From: Rusavskia elegans
Taxonomy: Eukaryota; Ascomycota; Lecanoromycetes; Teloschistales; Teloschistaceae
Direction of reading: 5' to 3'
NCBI GenBank assembly: GCA_011316305.1
Contig: SAUG01000066.1
Coordinates: forward strand, 62,001-126,000
DNA length: 64,000 bases
The notes below the pieces were generated by a model. It had not been told where the DNA came from. It was given only the letters and a program-made list of their open reading frames with translations, and did not search any database. A program made the translations under genes and the position numbers. Positions 45,746-57,214 of the stretch are shown one piece after another. Each line of letters opens with the position of its first letter. Within the stretch, counting starts at the first letter, position 1.

Positions 45746-48064
45746 TTAGAGCACAAGGCCGACCCAAGACCCCTGCTGATGACTCTTGGCAACTTGTATG
45801 GAGCATTCGATGCAACAATCCCGACCTCTTACACATACCACCGGCAACCGCCAGCCGCTCAGCATCGTGTCTATCAAGATCCATCGAGCAGGACTTTCTC
45901 CAGCAACCAATGCTGCGAATACAGCGCCAGCCGGGAAGCCCATGGACCACGGGTTGCTGAAGCCACGGAACGCCCAGACGCCTTCAGGTAAAGTCGTGGA
46001 CTGGCCGAGCGCAGAAGGATGACCGCAAGCTGGAATGTGGATGACTTCCCAAGAAGCTTCTTGCATGGAACGAAACCCGACAGAAAGGTCCGCCTGGGGC
46101 GTTTCATCGTCCATTTTAAGAGGCTTGCAGCTGAGAACATGCCGAACCTCGAAGGCATCATCCGTAATGCCAACGAAGTACCTTGCCTGTTGTGATGATG
46201 CCCAGCTCTCCAGTATGCATTTTTCTCCAGGCCCAGATGCGAGATTAAAGTCCCTATCACGGTTGCTCCAACTGCTGTACGGCCGCACACTGTCTCTGAT
46301 ATAGCGTCTTCTCTCGCCTCCTCTGGCAGGAACACCGCGGATAAAAGTCAGGAGACCCTTTACATCGCTGGGGTCCTTGCAAGCTAGGGAGCCAAGACAG
46401 AGACTCCAGCCCGAAGCACTGACGACCGAGGTCCTAGCAATCTCCATATCCGTTGGCCGATATGTCGACGGCCCTTCAAGCAAGGTTGCGAGAGAGCTGT
46501 AAGCAACACGAGCGTCTGGAATTTGAAATGGCATGTACTGTTCCTGGGTTAATACATCAAGATGTAGCACTAGATGCTCATCCAAGCCCTGCACCATACC
46601 TAGAACAAGGACAATATGTGTCAGGCACATTAGGTCTCTGTCCCTCTGACCTCCAGGCGCGCGGGCTGCACACGGCAAATCCATGTTAAGGTCGATGGAA
46701 TCTATGACCTCTTCGTTCGATGCAAACAACATCTTCGACACTGTGAGGATGCGCGCAATTGAAGGAAAGCAGCTTAGCCGGCCGAGTCCGCGTAGATCGC
46801 GGCGTTGATGTTCCTGTTCTGGTACCCCCTGATGTCGGTACTTGTTTGGATCGTGGGCAATCGACATGCAGGATGTAACAATGTCATACACCCTCTGTCT
46901 TTCTCGAACGTGGTTGTCATCTCGAAAGCGTATGGCCTGGGTACCATAATCCCGTAATGGATGTTGTTGGACTGGCAGCAACCTTTCATCGTCCTCTGTC
47001 TCGACTAATTGGAAAAAGGGATCATTTGTCTCGTTGAGCAACGCTATCTCTGGTCCTCTAGTATTACCATCAATATACACGGACACTGGACCATTTCCAA
47101 ATACTAGCGATTGGTTATGGAAATCCACCTTCACACTCAAACCAAGGATCTGATGAGCCCACACGACGATAGTTGGAATTCCAAGGATAGTGGAGATTCG
47201 TAAGTACGTGTTTTCCGGTAGATGTTGTACGGCCGTGAGGGAGTCCAGCAGACCCTGAATTATAACCGTCGGGATTGCCCTCAACTTGTATAAGCACATG
47301 TCGGTCCAACCGATACTAGGGTACAATCTCTTCTCCACAGCCGATAGGACAAGCTCCCACATGAAGCCGCATGTTTGCTCACGGATAGCTCTTAAAGCGC
47401 CTTTCAAGGCATCGTAGCGAGGTGGAGCGGCGTATTCCGTTGCACCTTGGGATCTGCGCTCGAATGCCTTCGTCAGACCTTTAGTTAGGCTCAACAGCTC
47501 TGGTGGAAATTGCGCAATCAGCATTTCTGCAAGATCAACAGCTAACTCACGCACCCTGCCCCGTCATATCAGGAAACAATTGCAATGAGCGGGGTACAGT
47601 AACCGGTACCTCGATAAGGGATATCGTTCAAATGATTACTTAGATAGGTAGCACGATACAGCTGCTAGGTCAAATAACAGCGTAGAATAATAGCTTCGTG
47701 ATTGCTTACCATGTGTGAAAGTAAGTAAACTCAATTGCACAACCATAGCAAAGTATGCAGGTTCATTCAGACTTCTCCTCACGGTTGGACCTGCACCACC
47801 TTCGAAGACCAGTTCTGCAATACTCGATACCTCGTGAATCACCGAGTGCTTGACAGCGGTCTTGAAGGTGGATGCAAAGAGTGGTTCAACACGATTCCTT
47901 CCAAACACTTGTGCCAGGTCTTCCTCGGCAATGAAGTCGGATCCCGATGCCTGTATTTCGCGGAGAAGCCGTACAAAGCCATGGCCAGCTGCATTCACAA
48001 GCGAGCCGAAGGGCACCAGCTTTGTCAGTTCGAGAGAGAGGGAAAACTGGCTGCCCATAGCCAT
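45746..48064 (-). CDS. Unknown large protein beside the RIP island
   Basis: I do not recognise the family. The main exon runs from about 47550 to 45746 (about 600 aa). An upstream exon (48064 to 47710) begins with ATG and encodes a helical, Leu-rich segment (MAMGSQFSLSLELTKLVPFG, GRNRVEPLFASTFKTAVKH). It ends at a good donor (G|GTAAGC). The exact acceptor is unclear; AG sites at about 47545 or 47532 keep the frame. The main part has many Trp and Cys, a patch KRLYPSIGWTDMCLYKLRAI, and hydrophobic stretches near the C-terminus (MGFPAGAVFAALVAG) that may be a membrane segment. There is no sign of RIP although it starts within 430 bp of the island. It could be a fast-evolving accessory gene. Confidence 0.6.
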
Positions 48065-48657
48065 CTTTACGGCGGCTTGCCTGCAACAACAAGAGCAGTT
48101 GTTGACGACTCCAATAGCACCTGTACCGAGTCAAGAATTACTTCGTCATCCTTTGGCCTGGCAAGCCGTTCAATTCCGATGTCAAACGATGTGTTGAATG
48201 GCCAATTCGCCGAGCGACGGGCGGACTAGAGCTGTCACACAATCAGATCCAGAAACCGGCCAAGGTTGAATGAATGTGTTAACCATGATAATTCAAAGAA
48301 ATGGAACGGATGATCGAAATATTGGGAAGAAAAAGCGAGTGATAGCATGCGGGACTCGATTCACCCCCCCAAGTCCGTGGATTAGCGGCTAGGGGCATGC
48401 CACTATTGGATGAAAGATGTCAGGATAGCTGCAGCGTCGATCAACCGACTGATTGGGATCCGGATTTGGGCTTTAAAACGAACGCATTAAAAAAAACAAC
48501 GACGTGGTTTCACTTTACCATCAGAATTCAGTAGGCCTGTCGTACGGCCAATCGCTGGAAGAAGATATGATACTTTGCTACCATAGGCCTAGGATCAATA
48601 GTGCATACATCATGTGCAAACTGTTATCGAAAACCATACCCCTCGCAAGTTACCCAT
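48065..48657. other. Intergenic, tandem minus-strand genes
   Basis: No supported gene is seen. It holds the promoter side of the unknown gene and the 3' side of the vWA gene. Confidence 0.4.
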
Positions 48658-51000
48658 TTAGTATCTTGGAGGAGGTGGAGGAGGGTTGTAATTCGACTGC
48701 TGTGAATGAGGATAACCCTGTGGAGGTGGTTGTTGTCCGTGATATTGCACTGGAGGCTGTCCATGACCCGGTTGAGGTGTCTGCACGTAACTCTGCGGTG
48801 GAGGTTGTGAATAGCCCGGTTGAGTATGTCCGTACCCTTGTTGCCCATACGGCCCAGCTGGTGGTGGCTGGCCGTATCCCTCCTGAGGAAGCTGGCCATA
48901 GCTTCCCTGTTGAGGCGGGTATTGCTGCTGAGAATAACCGCCCGGAGCGCCATAGATTCCCGGTGCTGGTGCTGGTACGCCGTGGCTTTGGCCTCCTAGA
49001 GGCCGGGAACCCGACTCGTCTTTGGAATCATACGATGAGTCTATAGAGCCCAATAGCATTTTCACAATCTATACCCTTTCAGTCTGGCTTCGGTAGGGGG
49101 AATCGTAATACGTACCCAGAGGATGTGAGTGAATTTAACTGTGGGCGCAGATCTTCTAATTTCCATCTCTTCATTCTCATAGTCTTGGCAAGATCAGCTG
49201 TAAGTTCATGGCACACAGGTTCGTAGAACTCACTTGATGTGCAGTCAACAAGATATCCCACTTGCGGATCGCTGTCTATCTTGGCTAACCATGCTCTCGC
49301 TGGTTGATCATTGCCCACTTGAGCAAATTGGAATGATACAGCACCCGGACCGTACTGAGGCATCCTTGAAAGCTCATTCGATGCGTACTGCAGTACGTCC
49401 TTAACAACATCGTCCGTCTCCGTTGGTTGTCCGTCTGTTATTGTGATAACGAGCACCGGCTTCTGGAGTTGCCGATTACGTGCAGGACCCAGGACCATGG
49501 GGTCAATCACTTTGTTCCTCAGCTCAGCGCCCAGTGGAGTGATGCCAGTGTACTGGATCTTGCCAACGATATGTTCTATCATCCGCTCGTCTTTGATGTT
49601 ATCCAGCCGCCGCATATCGACGCCGTCCATGGCCGGATTCGAGTCCCAATCATTCATGAAACGGATCGAGATCCCATCATCGTCAAATAGCATAGATATA
49701 TTAACGACACTAGTCATAATATTCCGTAAATCATTTATGCGTTTTGGACCTTCGTCATGTGCCATTGAAGCACTGTTATCTGCTCCCGTAAGCTGACAAA
49801 ACCAAGGAATCCTTGGCGACCTACCAATGTAAAGGATGATATCGAAAAGCGCTAGTTTGACAAGATCTCGACCAATTTCCGGTTCAATCCGCCTCGTTGC
49901 AAACAGATGATCAACCTGACTTGCAGCACGTTGTGCATACTTGTCAAGAACTGGATGGTTGAGCGGAATCATATTCTGCAGAGCTTTTTGTTGGATCGTT
50001 GTCTGTAAGAGCTGCTTATAGGCGCCGAGCTGCTGCGGGTTCGCCTGGACCGGTGGATAACCAGGCTGCTGCCCATACTGCCCAGGCCCTTGTTGGTATT
50101 GCTGTTGTTGCTGGGATGGGTACTGTAGTACTTGGTTCGGAGGGTACTGTCCAGACAGAGCCTGTCAACGTCATGAGTCAGCCAGTAGTCCTCAAATCAT
50201 GTATATTAAAAGTCCTGCGAGTATGGACCAAGGATACAAAACATGGCCGTCAGCCGGTTAAGCAGAATACTGTATGAAGTGCGCTTAATACTCGTGCTTG
50301 GGAACTTTTAAGATCCAAAGACTCTTCCTATTTGCCTGGCAAAGGGATCGAAGGCTTGTTGTTCCCGTGAATGCCGTTCTTAAAGTTTATTTAAGACGTT
50401 TGTCGCTGATATTGAATTTTCTGGTAGTCTTGGTCCAGGTGTTGAACATGTTTTGCGGAGCAAGGATATTCAAGTTTAGATGACGCTAACGATTGGTGAG
50501 TGTTGCGTCCTGGAAGGAGACAGGTACGGTTGATCGTGTTCGTCGGTCAGATGCTCAATAAGACCAGGACGACGGGCGGGTCCATACTACTGCAAGGAAA
50601 AAGAAATACAATGCTTTCCGGAAGCTATCACACACTGGAAGGAAAGAGAACGTAGACTCACGGAGTTGTTCCCAGGATAAGGCTGGTACTGTGATTGCTG
50701 ATACTGTATTGGCTGATACTGTGATTGCCCAGGCTAGAAGTGAAGAAGATTATTGGCCTGTGTCTTAATGGACATGTTCGCCAGAACACTGCAAGGGACT
50801 TACATATGCCCCCGGCTGCGGCTCTGCCTGTAATTGGGGAGGATACCCAGCTTGCTGCTGTTGAGGTGGGGGAGCATTATATCCCCCTTGGCGCTGGCTT
50901 TCTGCAAGCTTTGAGGCAAGCTGGACGTTAGGGCCGATCAGATGATATTGCTCGTGCCTTTTCAAGCTGGAGTAGCTGAGTTGGAGTTACTTACACCCAT
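48658..51000 (-). CDS. von Willebrand factor A domain protein with Pro/Gln/Tyr-rich flanks
   Basis: Exons supported by frame are 50950-50804, 50733-50662, 50161-49825, 49779-49112 and 49068-48658. A short first exon ATGGGT (51000-50995) fits but is uncertain. The total is about 546 aa. The N-terminal 150 residues are rich in Gln, Pro, Tyr and Gly (QYQPIQYQQSQYQPYPG). The vWA domain follows with the metal site DNSAS (DxSxS, made by a splice), TPLG as the Thr of the site, and VLVITITDGQPTE. The C-terminus has GGYSQQQYPPQQGSYG-like repeats. This layout is known from fungal cytosolic vWA proteins of unclear role. The intron at 49780-49824 is 45 nt and in frame. Confidence 0.8.
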
Positions 51001-51852
51001 GTTTAGAGATAGCCGAGATTTAGTCAATAGAGCGTGTGATGGTAGTACTGTATGATGACCGAGGAAACTTGCTTACGAAAGGACGTGTGTAGGATATGGT
51101 CCAGGACTTTATGTAATGGAATATTACTCTGCAAAGCAAACGGTCACGCAGGGCTCGAGAGCATAGCCCCGCCAAACTAAAGACTAAAGTACATACCCCA
51201 CAACCCGAAACCTTTCAGGTATTCTTCCCGTATGTTAGAGTCTAGTAAGATTCTGCAGCATGTAAAGCCTGAGCCATCTGACCGGGCGTTTTCCCAAGGT
51301 CAATTGGACTTTACAGATACAGTGTAAGGCAGCCTTATCAAAGGCGCTGCGGAAGGCTGCAGGACTTCCTCCAAGCTATATGCACGGTATGTCGACACCG
51401 ACCAGCTGGTACAGGGGGATTTGCGGCGCAGTCACAACTTGCAGGTTTGAGGTTTCCCTCCGCTCATACCTTGGAGATCTTGATTGCTCTTGATCTGAGT
51501 GTCGTCTGGCAGATTGCCTAGCTTCGATAGCTATCTCTTAAGGCAAACCGTAGTACGAACATTTCCACCCGTAGCGTGTGCTTGATTCAAGAAAGCAGCG
51601 AATGGCTTCTCATGGCAAGGTCTTCGAAACTTGCCTTGGTCGTGTATACTAAAAGAAGCCCTGGATTGCGCTGGTAGGAGGTTCCTGCAATCATAGAAAC
51701 TATCTTGATTTGTCGTTGCACCGGTACGAACCTCCAGTACTCCTAAAGTAGTTCCCAGATGCCATCGACATTTGTACACTTGGTGTTGAAACATCTCTGC
51801 CGCGGGCATGAGCCACGCAAGCAATCTGAGATCCGGCCCAAACTTCATTTGC
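51001..51852. other. Intergenic region
   Basis: This is the promoter side of the vWA gene and the 3' flank of the H-protein gene. Possible 5' exons of the vWA gene lie near 51.05-51.12 kb (donor-like GTAAGC on the minus strand), but none is proven. Confidence 0.35.
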
Positions 51853-52543
51853 TCATTCCTCCGTATGTTTTCTATAGTCATCCAAATTCATCAAGCTTTC
51901 CACCTCCTTCGAATCCCCAATTTCTATTCTTGCTATCCATCCCTCGTCTTCTGGTCCCTTATTGATGGTGCCCGGCTTCTCTTCTAACTTCTCATTTGTG
52001 GCGATAATCTTCCCCGTTACAGGCGTCATTATATCGGAGGCGGATTTGACAGATTCGACCGCGCCAATGGCATCTCCGGCGGAGACTTCGAGGTCAAGGG
52101 TCGGGAGTTCAACGTAGACGACGTCGCCGAGCGCGGAAGCAGCATAATGCGTTATGCCAACGGTACCTTGAAGTAGGTTACCTCGATGTTAATCACAGTA
52201 GTAATCTTCTGGCGCCGGCGCATGTGGCAGAACATGATTGGCAGATATACCTTCGGTCTTGTCATCGCTGAGCTCGATCCATTCGTGATCTTTAGTGTAC
52301 TTTTTCTCGTAAGCTGGAATTACGTGGTTCGAATCAGCACGATCTCCCAAATTTTACAGTCGTAAATGAATGCTCACACGCCGGGGACGTCCGAAACCCT
52401 CTCCGGTTGAATGGAGACCGCGAGGTCCTATTCGGCTGTGATCGCCAGGCAGGAGTTCGGACGCCGGTCCTTGGTAACGGAGTGACAGCACACGACAGCG
52501 ACGGAAATTGCAAAGCCAATTGTCTCCTCACAATGGCTGCCAT
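51853..52543 (-). CDS. GCV3: Glycine cleavage system H protein, mitochondrial
   Basis: The exons are 52543-52378, 52313-52251 and 52166-51853, giving 180 aa. An Arg-rich presequence (MAAIVRRQLALQFPSL, RRGFRTS) precedes the mature protein. The mature part reads KKYTKDHEWIEL, then GITHYAASALGDVVYVELP, then the lipoyl-lysine loop VESVKSASD and NKGPEDEGWIARI. The Lys in ESVKSAS carries lipoic acid and shuttles the aminomethyl group between the P and T proteins in the mitochondrial matrix. It diverges from bS6m over 202 bp. Confidence 0.95.
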
Positions 52544-52745
52544 GTTGGATGAGGAGGGAAAGAGCAAGGTTGTGCTTCTGGAAGTCGGGGCTCGGCGGGT
52601 CGTCCGATAGCCGTTGGCACTAGCAGCCTTATGAGAATGTTGCTTCGCCGATACATCGCCCCCTCTGCCCTCTCATCAACTTCAGCAACAGCAAGACCAT
52701 ACTGTGTCCGCACATGGAGAGGACGGCTGCGCCTCCTCACGCAAG
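52544..52745. promoter_or_regulatory. Bidirectional promoter, H protein / bS6m
   Basis: 202 bp lie between two divergent ATGs of nuclear genes for mitochondrial proteins. Confidence 0.55.
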
Positions 52746-53369
52746 ATGTTGTATGAGATGATAGCAGTTGTGAGGACATCTTTGCCCCTAACTAGACTAG
52801 CGATCTGACGTGTCACTTTTGCTTATGAATCCTCTCCAGGTCCGGCCCGGCAATATCGCTGAAGTCAAAGAGTACGGAAGACTCCTTGCCCCTGTGAAAC
52901 TAAACCGTGTCTTTCGATATTCATCGGCTGGTCATTTTCAGTCTACGGCGATTCGTAGCAGGGTATGCGCCTAGACTAACATTGATCTCTTAGAATCGCT
53001 CATAAGGCCGGCACTCTCCTCCTCCAAAACGGCGGCGTCATCCGCTCCCTTACCAATTGGGGCCCTTTCCTCCTCACCAAGCCTGTCAAAAAACATCAAC
53101 AAAAACACGATTCAGGCCACCATTTCGTACTCCGCTTTGATGCATCCCCTATCGTGCAAGAGAAAGTCCGGAAGGCGGTGGCCATAGACCCAAGAATGAT
53201 TAGGTGCGGTGTTGTGAAAATGGTGGGAGGGGATAAGCTTGTGGGAGAACATGGAATCAAAGGCATGTCCGAGATTGGAGCAGATGGGCCAATTTGGAGA
53301 AAGGGCGAAAAGAAGGTTGGCGGGATATATGGAAGTCTTGCTGCGTCGCGGGACAATACGCCGCAATAA
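52746..53369 (+). CDS. MRP17: Mitochondrial small-subunit ribosomal protein bS6m
   Basis: The exons are 52746-52769 (24 nt), 52840-52871 (32 nt) and 52994-53369, giving 143 aa. The start MLYEMIAVVRPGN is the typical bS6 beginning, made only when both small exons are joined. It continues AGTLLLQNGGVIRSLTNWGP and the fungal ending rich in Gly and Lys. bS6 sits on the platform of the small subunit. No separate presequence is seen, which is usual for this protein. Two small 5' exons explain why no single reading frame covers it. Confidence 0.88.
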
Positions 53370-53527
53370 GGAGTAGGTCAATGTACGATTGCCATGCATT
53401 TACCTTATAGACGGCACAGAGTATGGAGTTGCATTGCGAGGAGTCGGCGAACTACGATCAAGGCGCGGGCGGTGATAGGGTTCAAAACGGTTAGACGTGA
53501 TTTCCACTGCGATTTTATTCGCAAACC

Positions 53528-54004
53528 GTCATGTCTTCGGGGCGCAAGAACCCATCGCAAGACCTTAGCGGCCGCAAGAATCCCCTATATTCACATGGAC
53601 AAAATACCACCAATTCTAGAGGTTTAAAATATTCAAAAGACTGTATCCTGTAGAACTTAGTCTACTCTACAGTTCTGCCTCTTTAGAATTACCGATTCTA
53701 ATATTATTTATTGTTAGGCTCTAGGACTAAGGGGAGCTCGGAAACCTTGGCTGTTTTTACAGCTCTACAGCGCTAAGCTACGCTAAGACAATCTAAATAG
53801 GAATCCTTAACTATTTAGCAGCGACTAACTAGTCGTATCTTTAAGATATTAGTACTATAGAGTACCCTTATCAGGCCCTGTAGATTACACTTCCTAGAAT
53901 CTTTATTAAAGGTGGTATTAGTGGTTTCCCGTATAGTAGGTGGTGGGGGATTCTTGCGGCCGCTAAGGTCTTGCGATGGGTTCTTGCGCCCCGAAGACAT
54001 GACG
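53528..54004. mobile_element. Mutator-like MITE with perfect 59-bp TIRs
   Basis: The terminal inverted repeats, 53528-53586 and 53946-54004, are identical over 59 bp (ends CGTCATGTCTTCGG). A perfect 9-bp target duplication TTCGCAAAC flanks it (53519-53527 and 54005-54013). The 359-bp middle is AT-rich and has no coding frame. A 9-bp duplication with long TIRs is the pattern of Mutator-like elements. Perfect ends and duplication indicate a recent insertion. It lies 311 bp before the NAD kinase ATG and 159 bp after the bS6m stop. Confidence 0.92.
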
Positions 54005-54314
54005 TTCGCAAACTCCGGAATTTACATCAAGTTCCTCGACTCTGAAACACATGTTCATTACAGTCACCAAGTAGTACAAATACTCAATTTGTCGGAATTG
54101 ACGTCCTTCCTCGTCAATAGGACTAAGTATGGGTGTGGTGAATCGATTGCGGCGCTTCAGTACGAATGAATGGAGGTGTCATTGAGATGGACCTACCATT
54201 TAACCCTTTCTGTTACTCGACGTAGCGACAACGTCACCAACGTCACCAAGGTCACCATCACCTGTCTAGGTGCCAGAGCATTGCAGGCCATTCGGCAGAC
54301 AAATCTCCTTGACC
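54005..54314 (+). promoter_or_regulatory. Promoter region of NAD kinase with GTCACCAA repeats
   Basis: At 54232-54262 a unit close to GTCACCAA(C/G) is repeated four times in a row. It lies about 55-85 bp before the ATG. Its role is unknown. Confidence 0.35.
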
Positions 54315-56170
54315 ATGGAGCGCATCAATGAGTCTTTGGCCGGACAAGTAGATATCGATGGAGACTCAAGCACAAGCGAGTCGGAAAACCAGCATGCGCT
54401 TGAGGTGTGTTGACATCAATCCTTTCCAAAACATATCAGCTAAAGGATCAAAGTAGGTCGTGTTCGCCGAAGAGAATGCGAAACGCCGCAAATCATCCCT
54501 CGTCTCTTCCGAGAACCCCAAGTTGGCCCATCAGGCTGCGAAGGAGCGAGAGATTACTTCATGCTTTGTACATCAGCTCCTCGAGAACCAGAGAAAATCA
54601 CGGAAAAGTCAGCCGGCTATAGCTCATAATGAAGATCGCTTGCTCGACAAAACCCCGAACACACATAACCAGGCGGTGCATTCCCGTTTGCTTACGAAGA
54701 GACAGCTATCCGAGATGGCTGTCGGCGTTCGCGAATTGTCGAAAAAGTTGGGAAGCATTCGATTGAAGCTGAAGGTCAAAACCATCTTCCTTCTTACAAA
54801 GGCGCATGACTCCGACCTTATTGGGCTTACGAGGAATATTACTGAATGGCTGCTTTCCAAAGAACGGGATACGTATTACACAGTGTTCGTGTTCGTGCTT
54901 CTAACGAGCTTGTACCCGTAGCTCACCACTGGCAGTTATGTGGAAAACACACTGGAGCAAAACCGTATGTTCGATGCGCAGGGTCTCCTATCGAAAGACC
55001 CTTCGCATGAAGGCCGGCTCAAGTATTGGGACAACGAGCTATGCAAGAAACAGCCTCACTTGTTCGATTTTGCGGTCACTGTAAGTCTTGAAGACTGCTT
55101 TGTTTCGCTTGATGTTGAGTAAGATTAGCTCGGCGGTGATGGTACTCTTCTATACGCAAGCTGGCTGTTCCAAAGGATCGTACCTCCAGTACTTTCCTTC
55201 GCTCTTGGCTCGCTTGGGTTCCTCACCAAATTCGACTACGCTGATTATCAAGATACTTTGACGACGGCTTTCAAGGACGGCATTACAGTGAGCTTGAGAT
55301 TGAGGTTCGAAGCAACCATTATGAGAACACAGACGGCACGGGATGATAAGAAGCATGATCTAGTTGAGGAATTGATTGGCGTTGAAGCTGAGAACAACCT
55401 CACACACAAGCCGGATGGCTCCTATACAATCCTCAATGACATCGTGGTAGATCGAGGGCCCAATCCAAGTACGTTAGAGCGCGAATTGATGAACCTTTCT
55501 CTAATCTTGGGACAGCAATGTCAAGTACGGAACTTTTCATGGATGAGAAATTCATGACCTCCGGTAAGTCATGTTATCCCTTCGACTGGCGGAATGGGCA
55601 TCCGATACCTTGACTGTCCCCCGAATCGGGTGCCCCACCAGCGCATGAGATAAAAGAACTCGTGGGTGCTAACTTTTCAATAGTGCAAGCAGATGGCGTA
55701 TGCGTGGCTACGCCCACCGGCTCAACTGCCTACAACCTAGCCGCTGGCGGATCCTTGTGCCATCCTGAGAACCCGGTCATTCTAGTAACAGCCATCTGTG
55801 CACATACCTTGTCCTTTAGACCAGTCGTTCTTCCAGACACAGTGGTCTTACGAGCGGGCGTTCCATACGGCGCTCGAACATCATCATGGGCGAGTTTCGA
55901 CGGCCGAGAAAGGTATCCCCAGCCTTGAAGTGGTATGCAGAGACCCTCTTGTTGACAGCTAGCAGAGTCGAATTACACCCGGGCGACTATGTCACGATTT
56001 CAGCAAGTCGATACCCGTTCGCTAACGTTATGCCCCAAGGAAGCAGTAGCGAAGACTGGATCGGTAGCATTTCGAGGACACTGAACTGGAATTCTAGGCA
56101 GAGGCAGAAAAGCTTCAAGGAGTGGGAAGAGCAGAATCTGGACAAGAAAGCTGGAGGGTTGAAGGAATGA
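54315..56170 (+). CDS. UTR1: NAD(H) kinase, UTR1-like
   Basis: Seven exons (54315-54404, 54457-54884, 54936-55080, 55129-55468, 55516-55563, 55684-55912, 55966-56170) give 494 aa. The catalytic GGDG motif is in [14 protein letters not shown]. The second conserved block is [20 protein letters not shown], and [10 protein letters not shown] is near the end. A 180-residue N-terminal extension is charged and low in complexity. The enzyme phosphorylates NAD(H) to make NADP(H) and fits the cytosolic Utr1 branch more than the mitochondrial Pos5 branch by length. The junctions were set so that conserved strings such as TVYVENTLE and NPTMSSTEL are restored. Confidence 0.93.
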
Positions 56171-56546
56171 GATTTGATGTCTCTCTTCTGCTCAGGTGAC
56201 CTGCTGTGAATCACGTCAGGTTCGTATCATTGCCGTCTGAGAATGTAAGACAATCAAAAGTTCGAGGAGCTTTATGGGAGCTCCTTAGGATGTTGAACAT
56301 CGTTCTCAAGCCCGCCAGCAAGCACATCGGTTTCCATGCTGTATGACACGATAGTAATTCTGTACTCAAGTGATAGTGTTGATCCAGCCGATTTCTGATG
56401 CCGTGTAGATAGGATTTCGAACTCCTGAGCAAGCCTTCATCGCAACGCCGTAGAAATAAATAGACTCTTCTCAGCTTCTCCTCATTGATGGCCATTGACG
56501 GAACCTGTTCAGCAGCTGTACAAATTCCAAGCACCCACTCCCCTCT
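56171..56546. other. Intergenic between convergent genes
   Basis: This is the 3' flank of NAD kinase and of the complex I subunit. Nothing else is seen. Confidence 0.4.
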
Positions 56547-56912
56547 TCATGATGTACTCGCCAATATGCCTGCCTCCTCAGCTCTGTTGCCGTTCCCGCC
56601 CGTCTCAGCAGCTTCTCTTTCCGCTCTCCTCTTTCGCTTTTCCAACAATCTGTCCCTCCGATCCGCGAGCACCTGCATCTGTCTTCGTTCCACTCCCGTC
56701 AACCAGTACCCGAAGCTGGCGCCGAAACCCGCGAAGACGGGGTATGCCCATAAGCCTTCCTTGACGAAGAATGGTCGCATTTCGATACCGAGTTGCCATA
56801 ATCGTACGGCGACGCCTATATAGATGGAACCCGTAAGTAATTGTTCGACCGGTGAAGCTGTGATCTATCAATACTTACCGAAGCCGCTCCAGAACAAGAT
56901 CTTGTGGACCAT
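56547..56912 (-). CDS. Small complex I accessory subunit, NDUFC2 (B14.5b)-like
   Basis: The exons are 56912-56879 and 56815-56547, giving 100 aa. The start MVHKILFWSGFGVAVRLWQLGIEMRPFF and the segment WAYPVFAGFGASFGYWLTGVE, quoted here only by their ends, form two hydrophobic stretches. A basic, coiled tail follows (LADRRDRLLEKRKRRAERE). I recall this profile from fungal NADH:ubiquinone oxidoreductase 14-kDa/NUXM-type subunits related to NDUFC2. This rests on memory of the family and has not been checked by a search. It would be an inner-membrane arm subunit of respiratory complex I. Confidence 0.65.
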
Positions 56913-57214
56913 TGTGACAGCTGAGGAGGTAGAGGAGCACGTTTACTTTCGGGGCTTTCGAGCGGGAGAACCAATCCAGTTTGTTTTCGACAAAGGTACG
57001 TGTAGTGGGTATAGCGATGGTTGGAACGATGTTATGTACCCACCTGACAGGAGAAGCACATGTTTGGGTCATATGTCTTGGCATCCGAAGGAGCTTCCGC
57101 GGCAGATAAGGGTTGCCGCGGTTTCCACAGCTACCGCCATTGCCGCCGATCTTTGTGCTGTCCGATGTTTCCACTGGCGATCTTCCTTTTCTGCGACATC
57201 TTTCCCAACTAAGT
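56913..57214. promoter_or_regulatory. Bidirectional promoter, complex I subunit / SHG1
   Basis: 302 bp lie between divergent ATGs. No single strong motif was picked out. Confidence 0.45.

Noticed and set aside
51531..51881. 116-aa minus-strand frame overlapping the end of the H-protein gene
   Set aside because: It overlaps the H-protein coding end in another frame and has no motifs. It is likely 3' UTR.
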